Shown here one piece after another: positions 8,636-14,855 of a DNA stretch of 14,855 nt (its first letter is position 1; every line of letters begins with the position of its first letter). The stretch covers positions 1 through 14,855 of the forward strand of contig JBJHCH010000098.1 of the NCBI GenBank assembly GCA_050485905.1. Direction: 5' to 3'. Origin of the DNA: JAWLCA01 sp050485905. Its GTDB lineage: Bacteria; Pseudomonadota; Alphaproteobacteria; Rhodobacterales; Rhodobacteraceae. Below the pieces are notes generated by a model. The model searched no databases, was not told where the DNA came from, and saw only the letters and a program-made list of their open reading frames with translations. The translations under genes and the position numbers were made by a program.

Positions 8636-9991
8636 TCAGCGCATCGCGTTCCAGCGTTCCTGAATGGTCGCGGCCACCGCGGAAGCGTCAGCACCGGTGG
8701 TGTAATCGACCATGCCCGTCCAGAAAGCCCCGGCACCGATCTCGCCCGGCATCAGATCCGACCCGTCGAAGCGGAAGGTCGTCGCCTCCAGTAGGATCGC
8801 ATTCATCGCGCGCAGCGAGTCATCGCCGAATGTATCGAGGTTCACGCCGGTAAAGGGCGTCAGGAAGCCCGACTGGGCCATCCAGACCTCATGCGCGATC
8901 GGGGTCTTCAGGAACTCGATCAGCGCCCGCGCTCCGGGGGAGTCGTTGGTGATGGCAAACAGCGTGCCCGCACCCAGCACCGGGCTGCCCAGGTCGCGCT
9001 CTTCGAAAGCCGGGAAGTAGAAGAAGTCATAGTCGAACCCGTATTCCGAGCCCTCGGGGAAGAAGGTCGGAATGAAGGACGCTTGCTTGTGCAGGTAGCA
9101 TCCCGGCGGGAAGGTGAAGAGCCCGGCGGGGCTGTCCCGGAAATCAGTGGTTGCGACGGCCTGAGCGCCGCCCTGCACCCAGGCATCGTTGCGCGCGAAC
9201 TGCCCGTAGAGTTCAATCGCCTCGACCACCTGCGGATCGTCGAAGGGCACATCGTTCGTGACCCAGCCATCATAGACTTCCGGGGCGTGAAGCCTGAGCA
9301 TCATGTCCTCGACCCAGTCGGTCGCAGGCCAGCCGGTCGCTGCGCCCGAACCCAGACCGATGCACCAAGGCGTGCCGCCGTCCGCGACGATCTGGTCGGA
9401 CAGCGCGATCAGTTCCTCCATCGTCGTTGGGATGTCATATCCGGCCTCGTCGAACTGGTCGGGGCTGTACCAGACCAGCGACTTCACATCGACCTTGTAG
9501 AAGAAGCCGAACAGCGCATCCTCACCGCCCGGCCCCGCATAGGTTCCCAGATCGACCCAGCTATCGCCGGCGGCGTAGTTCTCGCGCACCCAATCACCGG
9601 TTGCCTCGTCAAGCGGTGCAAGAAAGCCGCGCGCCGCCATGTCCGCGGCAAGACCCGGCTGCGGAAAGACAGCGACGTTCGGCGCCGACCCGGCCTGTGC
9701 GGAGATCACGATATCCTGCTCGAAGCTGTCCGAGCCGGTATAGTTCAGCGTTGCACCGGTCGCGGCGGCGAAATAGGCCATCACATTGTTTACGTTCTGC
9801 GCATCGAGCCCTGTCCACGGCCCGGTCACAGTCACGGTCTCGCCGCTGAGGTCGTGCTCTGCGGCAAATGCTTCGTAGCTGTCCCAGTTGAACGAATCGT
9901 CCTCACCCGGCGCAAAGATCAGATTCTGCGCGCTGGCCGTCCCTGCGAAAAGCGCAAGGGTTGCAACCCCTGCAAGAAACTTGGTTCTCAT
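8636..9991 (-). CDS. aglE: Alpha-glucoside ABC transporter periplasmic substrate-binding protein AglE
   Basis: This is a 451-residue family-1 extracellular solute-binding protein. A Sec signal peptide is clear: basic MRTK, hydrophobic FLAGVATLALFAG, then cleavage after TASA at about residue 21. No lipobox Cys is present, so the mature protein should be soluble in the periplasm. The mature part is acidic and has family-typical segments such as VFPQPGLAADMAARGFL and LVWYSPDQFDEAGYDIP. It should bind alpha-glucosides and deliver them to AglFG. ATG 9991 has GGGAGGGAG just upstream; the longer frame from 10075 would place an Arg-rich stretch ahead of the signal peptide and is rejected. It is the first gene of the operon, with an operator-like palindrome about 81-94 bases upstream. 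Confidence 0.94.
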   Translation of the reverse strand: MRTKFLAGVATLALFAGTASAQNLIFAPGEDDSFNWDSYEAFAAEHDLSGETVTVTGPWTGLDAQNVNNVMAYFAAATGATLNYTGSDSFEQDIVISAQAGSAPNVAVFPQPGLAADMAARGFLAPLDEATGDWVRENYAAGDSWVDLGTYAGPGGEDALFGFFYKVDVKSLVWYSPDQFDEAGYDIPTTMEELIALSDQIVADGGTPWCIGLGSGAATGWPATDWVEDMMLRLHAPEVYDGWVTNDVPFDDPQVVEAIELYGQFARNDAWVQGGAQAVATTDFRDSPAGLFTFPPGCYLHKQASFIPTFFPEGSEYGFDYDFFYFPAFEERDLGSPVLGAGTLFAITNDSPGARALIEFLKTPIAHEVWMAQSGFLTPFTGVNLDTFGDDSLRAMNAILLEATTFRFDGSDLMPGEIGAGAFWTGMVDYTTGADASAVAATIQERWNAMR

Positions 9992-10071
9992 GATACTCCC
10001 TCCCGTTGCGCGTCCCGCGCGCTGGTTTGTATCGCCCGCGCCGTCGATCTTACGTCGCCGCCTGAATCGGC

Positions 10072-10085
10072 TCAAAGCGCTTTGG
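10072..10085. promoter_or_regulatory. LacI-type operator for the aglE operon (candidate AglR site)
   Basis: TCAAAGCGCTTTGG contains the perfect 12-base palindrome CAAAGCGCTTTG (10073-10084) with the central CG typical of LacI-family operators. It shares the TCAAA-x-CG-x-TTTG pattern with the site at 10233-10246. It lies in the aglE 5' leader, close to the start expected from the TTGACA at 10116-10121, where repressor binding would block initiation. Assignment to AglR rests on position and symmetry. Confidence 0.65.
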
Positions 10086-10092
10086 ACCCGCC

Positions 10093-10121
10093 TACCTTGC
10101 CCAAATCGGATTCCCTGTCAA
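10093..10121 (-). promoter_or_regulatory. Candidate aglE promoter
   Basis: On the minus strand TTGACA (10121 down to 10116) is a perfect -35 hexamer. Seventeen bases later the -10 position reads AAGGTA, a poor match, so the hexamer pair is only half convincing. The predicted start near 10086 would give a leader of about 95 bases and put the operator at 10072-10085 right at the start site. The weak -10 may imply activator help. Confidence 0.35.
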
Positions 10122-10162
10122 TCATCGATCCGTGCGGCAAAGCCCAAAAAATCATCTGCTCG

Positions 10163-10199
10163 ACGTCAAACTTGGCTGTTTAGGAATAGCTTTTGACGT
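10163..10199. repeat. Inverted repeat in the aglE-aglR control region
   Basis: ACGTCAAA (10163-10170) and TTTGACGT (10192-10199) are perfect 8-base inverted arms separated by 21 bases. Each arm contains a TTGACG -35-like hexamer pointing outwards, and also the TCAAA/TTTGA half-site of the two operators. It may be a pair of back-to-back -35 elements, a widely spaced regulator site, or both. Confidence 0.4.
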
Positions 10200-10221
10200 G
10201 ACTGCGCGCCATGGCTAATCT
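10193..10221 (+). promoter_or_regulatory. Candidate aglR promoter
   Basis: TTGACG (10193-10198) is five of six to the -35 consensus; after exactly 17 bases comes TAATCT (10216-10221), a weaker -10. The start would fall near 10228, just before the palindrome at 10233-10246, so AglR would repress its own transcript and the GH1 and glk genes behind it. Confidence 0.45.
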
Positions 10222-10232
10222 GCCGCCGAGTT

Positions 10233-10246
10233 TCAAACCGGTTTGA
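10233..10246. promoter_or_regulatory. LacI-type operator upstream of aglR (candidate AglR site)
   Basis: TCAAACCGGTTTGA is a perfect 14-base palindrome with a central CG, the classic shape of a LacI-family site. It is 42 bases before the aglR start codon and just after the predicted transcription start. Its centre is 161 bases from that of the aglE operator. The right half overlaps a TTGACA (10243-10248), which has no usable -10 after it. Confidence 0.7.
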
Positions 10247-10288
10247 CACACTCACCCCGGACCCAAAGGCCAAGTACACGACGCATCG

Positions 10289-11314
10289 ATGAACCTGAAG
10301 CAGCTTGCAAAAAAGCTGGGGCTGTCACCCACCACGGTCAGCCGGGCGCTGAACGGCTATCCCGAGGTCGCCGAGGCCACGCGCGTGCGCGTCGAGGCGG
10401 CGGCGCGACGCCACAACTACCGCCCTAACACGCGGGCCAAAAGCCTCGCCACGGGCCGCGCCATGGCCATCGGCCACGTCATTCCGATCTCTACCCAACA
10501 CGAGATGGTCAATCCGGTCTTCGCGGATTTCATCGCCGGCGCGGGCGAGACCTACAGCCGAGCAGGCTACGACATGGTGCTTTCCGTTGTGCCTGACCGG
10601 GAAGAGGCGCGGGCCTACCGCGAGTTGCGGTCGCGCGGATCAGTTGACGGTATCATCGTGCACGGCCCGCGGATCGAGGATGCGCGCATCGGGCTGCTGG
10701 CCGATATCGGCCTACCCTTCGTGGTGCACGGCCGGTCCAGCGGGGTGAACCTTCCCTACAGTTGGCTCGACATCGACAACCGCCGCTCGTTCCAGCGCGC
10801 GACGGAATTTCTGCTCGATCTCGGGCATCGCAGGATCGGGCTGATAAACGGGCTTGACTGGATGGATTTCTCGGCCCGCCGGCAGGCTGGCTACCTAGCC
10901 GCGCTGGAGGCCCGAGGCCTGACTGCCGACCCGGAACTCATCGCGTCGCGCGAGATGACCGAGTTCAACGGGCACCGCGCGGCGCGCGCAATGCTGGCGC
11001 TCGACCGACCGCCGACCGCGTTTCTGGTGTCCTCGCTGATCTCGGCCATCGGCGTGCGCCGCGCGCTGCACGACCTCGGCCTGACCATGGGGCGCGATGT
11101 ATCGGTCATCACCCATGACGACGATCTGGGCTATCTGAAGAACGGCGACGATGTGCCGATCTTTACCGCCACCCGGTCCAGCGTTCGCGAGGCCGGAAGC
11201 CGCGCAGCAGAGATGCTGCTGGGCCTGATCGCCGACACCGCCTCTGGCCCGAGAACACGGCTGCTGGAGACCGAACTCATCATCGGACAATCGACAGGAC
11301 CCGCTCAGCCATGA
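10289..11314 (+). CDS. aglR: LacI-family transcriptional regulator, probable AglR
   Basis: The 341-residue regulator begins with a LacI helix-turn-helix, LKQLAKKLGLSPTTVSRALN (3-22), followed by the hinge region YRPNTRAKSLATGR (about 44-57). The rest is the periplasmic-binding-like ligand domain, with VDGIIVHGPR, FVVHGRSSG, LDIDNRRSFQRATEFLLDLGHRRIGLING and the C-terminal dimer part. It should bind as a dimer to the two palindromes upstream and release on binding an alpha-glucoside or glucose derivative; the effector is inferred from neighbours. No good ribosome binding site precedes ATG 10289 (nearest AAAGG is about 20 bases away), which would keep regulator levels low. It is divergent from aglE and overlaps the next gene by ATGA. 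The gene name relies on synteny with the Sinorhizobium agl locus. Confidence 0.88.
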   Translation: MNLKQLAKKLGLSPTTVSRALNGYPEVAEATRVRVEAAARRHNYRPNTRAKSLATGRAMAIGHVIPISTQHEMVNPVFADFIAGAGETYSRAGYDMVLSVVPDREEARAYRELRSRGSVDGIIVHGPRIEDARIGLLADIGLPFVVHGRSSGVNLPYSWLDIDNRRSFQRATEFLLDLGHRRIGLINGLDWMDFSARRQAGYLAALEARGLTADPELIASREMTEFNGHRAARAMLALDRPPTAFLVSSLISAIGVRRALHDLGLTMGRDVSVITHDDDLGYLKNGDDVPIFTATRSSVREAGSRAAEMLLGLIADTASGPRTRLLETELIIGQSTGPAQP

Positions 11315-12621
11315 CCCTTCCTCCACGCGCCGACTTCCCCGAAGACTTCCTCTTCGGGGCAGCGACCTCTGCCTACCAGATCGAGGGCCACGCCCAGGGC
11401 GGCGCCGGGCGCTGCCATTGGGACGATTTCGCGGACACGCCCGGTAACGTGGTCAGGGCAGAAACTGGCGCCCGCGCCTGCGATCATCTGCACCGGCTCG
11501 ACGCAGACTTGGACCTTTTGGCCGGGGCCAATCTGGACGTCTATCGCTTCTCCACTTCCTGGGCGCGTGTGGTGCCAGAGGGGCGCGGGACAGTGAACGC
11601 AGCGGGGCTGGATTTCTACGACCGTCTGGTCGACGGGTTGCTGGCGCGTGGGCTGAAGCCCGCCGCGACGCTCTATCACTGGGAGTTGCCCAGCCCGCTG
11701 GCCGATCTGGGCGGCTGGCGTAACCGCGACATCGCCGGATGGTTCGCCGATTTCACCGAGGTGGTGATGGCCCGGATCGGGGACAGGGTCTGGTCGGCCG
11801 CGCCGATCAACGAGCCGTGGTGCGTGGCCTGGCTGTCGCATTTCATGGGCCACCACGCGCCGGGGGTGCGCGACATCCGCGCGGCGGCGCGGGCGATGCA
11901 CCATGTCGGGCTCGCGCATGGCCGGGCGATCGAGGTGATGCGCGGGCTCGGCGTGTCGAACCTCGGCGCGGTCTGCAACTTCGAATACGCCCACCCGGCC
12001 GATGACAGCGCCGAGGCGGTGGAGCGCGCGCGGGTCTACGACGGGATTTACAACCGCTGGTTCCTGTCGGGCTTCTTCAAGGGGCAGTATCCGCAGGATG
12101 TGCTGGACGGCCTTGGCCCGCATATGCCCGCAAACTGGCAGGACGACATGGCGCTGATCTCGCAGCCACTCGACTGGCTGGGACTGAACTACTATACCTG
12201 CAAGCGTATCGCCCCTGCCCCCGGTCCGTGGCCGGCGCTGGCGGAGCTTGACGGGCCGCTGCCCAAGACCGCGATGGGCTGGGAGATCTTCCCCGAGGGG
12301 CTGCACCACTTCCTGACCATGGCCGCCGACTATGCCCCCGGCCTGCCGCTTTATGTGACCGAGAACGGCATGGCTTCGGAGGGCGGCGGGCTGCAGGACG
12401 ACGACCGCATCGCCTATGTCTCGGCGCATCTGGATCAGGTGCGGCGGGCGATTGCGGACGGGGTGCCGGTGGCGGGGTACTTCCTGTGGTCGCTGATGGA
12501 CAATTACGAATGGTCGTTCGGCTACGACAAGCGGTTCGGCATGATCCACGTCGATTTCGACAGCTTGCAGCGCACCCCGAAAGCATCCTATCACGCGCTG
12601 GCCCGGGCGCTGGCCCGCTGA
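11311..12621 (+). CDS. Beta-glucosidase, glycoside hydrolase family 1
   Basis: The 436-residue cytoplasmic enzyme is close to the usual 440-480 of bacterial GH1 proteins. The N-terminal signature FLFGAATSAYQIEG (13-26) is present. Acid/base Glu168 lies in INEPW and nucleophile Glu351 in YVTENGM. Sugar-contact segments include YRFSTSW (78-84), LYHWELP (121-127), GLNYYTCK (291-298) and WSLMDNYEWSFGY near residues 395-407. It hydrolyses beta-linked glucosides or related glycosides to free glucose. No signal peptide, so the substrate must be imported. The start overlaps the aglR stop as ATGA, which implies translational coupling; the stop is 16 bases before glk. Having a beta-glucosidase behind an alpha-glucoside regulator broadens the locus to both anomers. 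Confidence 0.94.
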   Translation: MTLPPRADFPEDFLFGAATSAYQIEGHAQGGAGRCHWDDFADTPGNVVRAETGARACDHLHRLDADLDLLAGANLDVYRFSTSWARVVPEGRGTVNAAGLDFYDRLVDGLLARGLKPAATLYHWELPSPLADLGGWRNRDIAGWFADFTEVVMARIGDRVWSAAPINEPWCVAWLSHFMGHHAPGVRDIRAAARAMHHVGLAHGRAIEVMRGLGVSNLGAVCNFEYAHPADDSAEAVERARVYDGIYNRWFLSGFFKGQYPQDVLDGLGPHMPANWQDDMALISQPLDWLGLNYYTCKRIAPAPGPWPALAELDGPLPKTAMGWEIFPEGLHHFLTMAADYAPGLPLYVTENGMASEGGGLQDDDRIAYVSAHLDQVRRAIADGVPVAGYFLWSLMDNYEWSFGYDKRFGMIHVDFDSLQRTPKASYHALARALAR

Positions 12622-12637
12622 ACCGCCGGAGCAGCCC

Positions 12638-13570
12638 ATGACCGACGCGCCGAACCTGGTGGCCGACCTTGGCGGCACCAATACCCGCGTGGCGCTGGCC
12701 GACGGACCGGCGCTGCGAGAGGGGTCGATCCGGCGCTTTCGCAATGCCGACCATCCGGGCCTTGATGCGGTGCTGCATGCCTATGTGTCCGAAACCGGCG
12801 CGGGGCCGGGCGGGGCCTGCGTCGCCGTGGCCGGGCCGGTGCAGGACGGGGTGGCGCATATGACCAACCTCGACTGGACGATGGATGAGGCGCTGATCGC
12901 GGGGGCAACGGGGGCGCGGCGGGTGGCGCTGCTGAACGACCTGCAGGCGCAGGGGCACGCGCTGGGGCATGTGGCCGAGGAGAACCTGCGCGCGGTCGTG
13001 GCGGGTGAGGGGCGGGCCGGGGCGGCGCGGCTGGTGATCGGGGTGGGCACCGGCTTCAATGCCGCGCCGGTGCACGAGGCGGCGGGGATGCGGGTCGTGG
13101 CGCCGTCGGAATGCGGGCATATCACCCTGCCGGTCAGGTCGGCCGAGGATCTGGCGCTGTCGCTGCATCTGAAGGACCGGCACGGGTTCGCGGCGGTCGA
13201 GGAGGCGCTGTCGGGCCGGGGGGTTTCGGCGCTGCATGGCTGGCTGGGCGCGGGCGAGCAGAGCGCGGCGGAGATCCTGGCGGGGCTGGAGTCGGGGGAG
13301 GCTGCGGCGGAGGCGACGGGGCGGCTGTTTGCGCGGCTTCTGGGGACGGTCGCGGGGGATCTGGCGCTGGTTCATCTGCCGTTCGGGGGCATCTATCTGA
13401 TCGGCGGGGTGGCCCGCGCCTTTGGGCCGCATCTGGCGCGGTTGGGGTTCGAGACGGCGTTTCGGGACAAGGGCAGGTTCGGGGATTTCGTCGCAGCCTT
13501 TCCGGTCCGGGTGGTCGAGGATGACTATGCCGCGCTGACCGGCTGTGCGGCCTATCTGGAGAGCCTGTAG
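12638..13570 (+). CDS. glk: Glucokinase
   Basis: The 310-residue cytoplasmic kinase phosphorylates glucose released by AglA and the GH1 enzyme, feeding glucose-6-phosphate into central metabolism (in this group usually Entner-Doudoroff). It matches the bacterial Glk family: phosphate-binding VADLGGTNTRVAL (8-20), CVAVAGPVQDG (61-71), catalytic Asp101 in LLNDLQA, adenosine-side GVGTGFNAA (135-143), Glu158 in SECGH, and GGIYLIGGVARAF near the C terminus. Length is near the usual 310-325. ATG 12638 has GGAG (12628-12631) six bases upstream, 16 bases after the GH1 stop. The coding strand is unusually G-rich in the second half (13000-13500), a skew not seen in aglR. It is the last gene of the aglR-GH1-glk unit and is followed by a terminator. 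Confidence 0.93.
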   Translation: MTDAPNLVADLGGTNTRVALADGPALREGSIRRFRNADHPGLDAVLHAYVSETGAGPGGACVAVAGPVQDGVAHMTNLDWTMDEALIAGATGARRVALLNDLQAQGHALGHVAEENLRAVVAGEGRAGAARLVIGVGTGFNAAPVHEAAGMRVVAPSECGHITLPVRSAEDLALSLHLKDRHGFAAVEEALSGRGVSALHGWLGAGEQSAAEILAGLESGEAAAEATGRLFARLLGTVAGDLALVHLPFGGIYLIGGVARAFGPHLARLGFETAFRDKGRFGDFVAAFPVRVVEDDYAALTGCAAYLESL

Positions 13571-13595
13571 GCCGCGATTTCCCTGTTGAGCACGG

Positions 13596-13615
13596 TTTGG
13601 GCACGCGTGCCCAAA
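13596..13615. repeat. Twenty-base perfect palindrome after glk
   Basis: TTTGGGCACGCGTGCCCAAA is a perfect inverted repeat, 25 bases after the glk stop. As RNA it could fold into an 8-pair stem with a CGCG loop. The bases after it are AAGTCAAG, not T-rich, so on its own it is not an intrinsic terminator. It may be the first half of a two-part transcription end together with the next hairpin, or a protein-binding site. Confidence 0.6.
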
Positions 13616-13626
13616 AAGTCAAGCTT

Positions 13627-13653
13627 CTGAAATCAAACGATTTCGGATTTTTT
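13627..13653 (+). terminator. Intrinsic terminator of the aglR-GH1-glk unit
   Basis: CTGAAATC (13627-13634) pairs with GATTTCGG (13639-13646), eight pairs with one G-T, around the loop AAAC, followed at once by A and six T (13648-13653). This is the one place in the window with both stem and T tract. It is AT-rich against a GC-rich background. Confidence 0.75.
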
Positions 13654-13660
13654 GTTTACC

Positions 13661-13670
13661 TGCCCTTAAC
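13661..13670. repeat. Left copy of 10-base direct repeat, candidate IS target-site duplication
   Basis: TGCCCTTAAC here recurs exactly at 14846-14855. The two copies flank the IS4-family element, and 9-12 base duplications are usual for this family. Exact length is uncertain because the window stops at the right copy. Confidence 0.6.
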
Positions 13671-13713
13671 CTACACGACAGTGTAGGCGAGGGCGGCGGG
13701 ATCTGGTTTTCTG

Positions 13714-13744
13714 GGGGACTCTTCCTCGCCAAAGGAGCGTCCCC
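13714..13744 (+). promoter_or_regulatory. Hairpin enclosing the transposase ribosome binding site
   Basis: GGGGAC (13714-13719) pairs with GTCCCC (13739-13744), and inside it TTCCT (13722-13726) pairs with AGGAG (13733-13737), part of the AAAGGAG ribosome binding site, leaving the loop CGCCAA. The ATG at 13745 follows directly. Transcripts entering from outside the element would fold this way and hide the binding site, as known for IS10 and IS50; the function here is inferred. Confidence 0.55.
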
Positions 13745-14838
13745 ATGGATCAGAAGACCGTCGCCGCCCTCGCCGACAGGGTATCGCCGCATGTGTGCCT
13801 CGGCAACGCCCGGCGCGAGACGCTGAGCCTTCTGGTTCTGGGCCTGCTGAGCGCCGGACGACGAACCTCAGCGTATTGGCCTGCGAGCGCAGCGCGCCGG
13901 CCAGCACCGCCTCGACCTATCGCCGTCTGCAGCGGTTCTTCCAGCATGCACGGCCCGGTGCGGACTGGGCGGCGCCGGTGGTGGCGGGGCTCGCCGGGCT
14001 GGGGCCGGGGCCGCACCGGCTGATCCTCGACCGGACGAACTGGAAGGTGGGGCGGCGCGAGATCAACCTGCTGGTGCTGGCGGTGGCGACCCGGCGGCAC
14101 CGGTTGGCGTGGATGTGGACGGTGCTCGACCGGCCTGGCAACAGCGGCGCGGCCGAGCGGATCGCGCTGATGGAACGCTATATCGCCCGCTTCGGCGCGG
14201 GCAGCATCGGCCTGCTGCTCGCCGACCGCGAGTTCATCGGCGAGGAATGGTTCAACTGGCTGATCCGGAACGATATTCCCTTCGCGATCCGGATGCGCGG
14301 CACGCAGCGCGCCACCACCGGGGAGGGCTGCAAGGGGCCCCTCGCGCGGCTCCTCGCCACTCCCGGCCGACGCCGCCGCGCCACTGTCACCCTCGACAAC
14401 ATGGCCCGCGACGGCAGCCCCGGGCCCGCGCTGGCGATCCGCGCCCGCCACCCCCGCGGCCGGGAGCCGGTGATCGTCGCCACCAACCGCCCCGGGATCG
14501 ACGCCCTTGGCCTCTACCGCCGCCGCTGGGATATCGAGCTGGTCTTTGCAGACGCCAAGTCCCGCGGCCTCAACCTCGAAGACACCCGCCTCACCTGCCC
14601 GCGCAAGCTCGACCTGCTCATGGCCCTCGTCGCCCTCGCCCTGGCCTGGGCCACCGCCACCGCCGCCACAATCCTCGGCCGCCGCAGCCTCCCCCGAAAG
14701 GCCCACGGCTACCCCGCAAAATCCGCCTTCCGCATCGGCTTCGACCGCCTCCGAACCCTCCTGCGAAGCGATCCGATCAAGACACTCGAGCCATGGACAA
14801 CCCTCCAGATACTCAAAACAAGCGCGAGAGTCGTGTAG
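13745..14838 (+). pseudogene. IS4-family transposase, disrupted by a one-base frameshift
   Basis: Translation starts at ATG 13745 (AAAGGAG at 13731-13737) and reads MDQKTVAALADRVSPHVCLG to about 13855 (ending LLSA). The rest of the family sequence continues in the -1 frame from about 13855 (RTTNLSVLACERS) to the TAG at 14836-14838. Restoring one base near 13855 would give about 364 residues. Catalytic residues are all in the second part: first Asp in LILDRTNWK (codon 14029), second Asp in LLLADREF (codon 14224), and the signature YRRRWDIELVFADAK, an exact Y-(2)-R-(3)-E-(6)-K match with catalytic Glu at 14536. No slippery heptamer is visible at the switch, so I read it as a deletion (or a sequencing error), not programmed frameshifting. 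The stop codon lies within the right inverted repeat. Confidence 0.82.
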
Positions 14839-14845
14839 TGTGACT

Positions 14846-14855
14846 TGCCCTTAAC
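14846..14855. repeat. Right copy of 10-base direct repeat
   Basis: TGCCCTTAAC is identical to 13661-13670 and forms the last ten bases of the window. Because the sequence stops here, it cannot be seen whether ordinary flanking DNA, more of the repeat, or another element follows. Confidence 0.6.

Larger units (their letters stand above)
13671..14845 (+). mobile_element. IS4-family insertion sequence, about 1.17 kb
   Basis: The element holds one transposase reading region with the IS4-family DDE and YREK signatures and is flanked by the direct repeat TGCCCTTAAC. The terminal nine bases CTACACGAC (13671-13679) have their inverted copy GTCGTGTAG at 14830-14838. The left copy abuts the direct repeat, but the right copy lies seven bases inside it, so the outer right boundary is uncertain (14838 or 14845). 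The left end also folds on itself: CCTACAC (13670-13676) with GTGTAGG (13681-13687). The element landed just past the glk terminator and breaks no visible gene. The transposase is frameshifted, so movement would need a copy acting in trans. Confidence 0.75.

Noticed and set aside
9992..10075. Longer N terminus for AglE starting at 10075
   Set aside because: It would put 28 Arg-rich residues before a clean Sec signal peptide; ATG 9991 has a strong ribosome binding site.
8891..10183. Long open frame on the + strand opposite aglE (430 codons), and similar ones opposite aglA, aglF, GH1 and glk
   Set aside because: These mirror the codon bias of the real genes, are rich in Arg/His/Pro, show no domain motifs, and span gene boundaries.
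13795..13857. Start of the transposase at ATG 13795 in the -1 frame, giving an intact 347-residue protein
   Set aside because: The residues before RTTNLS in that frame do not match the family, whereas the other frame from ATG 13745 does and has the ribosome binding site; the gene is better read as frameshifted.
13845..13870. Programmed -1 frameshifting in the transposase
   Set aside because: No slippery heptamer of the X XXY YYZ type is visible at the switch point and IS4-family transposases are normally single-frame.

Overview
The window looks like chromosomal DNA of a GC-rich alphaproteobacterium, most likely Rhodobacterales (Rhodobacter/Paracoccus relatives). The evidence is high GC, strong G/C use at third codon positions, an agl-type alpha-glucoside operon, a Glk/GH1 pair, and family-level resemblance of the proteins. 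The taxonomic call is inference; there is no rRNA or other marker gene here.

Region 1 (1-2256, + strand) holds a YfcG/YghU-like glutathione transferase (115-822) and an M20-type zinc amidohydrolase of the allantoate/carbamoyl-amino-acid hydrolase family (1030-2256). The 207 bases between them contain three stem-loops and a small palindrome just before the amidohydrolase.

Region 2 (2353-9991, - strand) is an alpha-glucoside uptake and hydrolysis operon in the order aglE-aglF-aglG-aglA-aglK: periplasmic binding protein, two permeases, GH13 alpha-glucosidase and ABC ATPase. Gaps are short (12-20 bases) except for a structured 141-base gap after aglE. An FAD-dependent aromatic-type monooxygenase, probably starting at a GTG, follows aglK on the same strand and may be read through from the operon.

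Region 3 (9992-10288) is the divergent control region. It has two LacI-type operators of the form TCAAA-S-CG-S-TTTGR, one near each candidate transcription start, and candidate -35 elements facing each way.

Region 4 (10289-13570, + strand) is aglR (LacI-family regulator), a GH1 beta-glucosidase overlapping it by ATGA, and a glucokinase 16 bases later. Together with the agl operon this forms one glucoside unit: AglEFGK import, cytoplasmic cleavage by AglA (alpha) or the GH1 enzyme (beta), then phosphorylation of glucose by Glk. AglR probably controls both arms.

Region 5 (13571-14855) has a 20-base perfect palindrome and an intrinsic terminator after glk, then an IS4-family insertion sequence. 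Its transposase is broken by a one-base frameshift near 13855, and it is bracketed by a 10-base direct repeat whose right copy ends exactly at the window edge. The transposase ribosome binding site lies inside a hairpin, an arrangement used by several IS elements to block translation from outside transcripts.

I found no CRISPR array, tRNA, rRNA, phage genes or defence system, and no convincing new multi-gene system. The most interesting signals are regulatory: the paired operators, the aglE-aglF stem-loops, the leader of the amidohydrolase, the 20-base palindrome and the IS hairpin.
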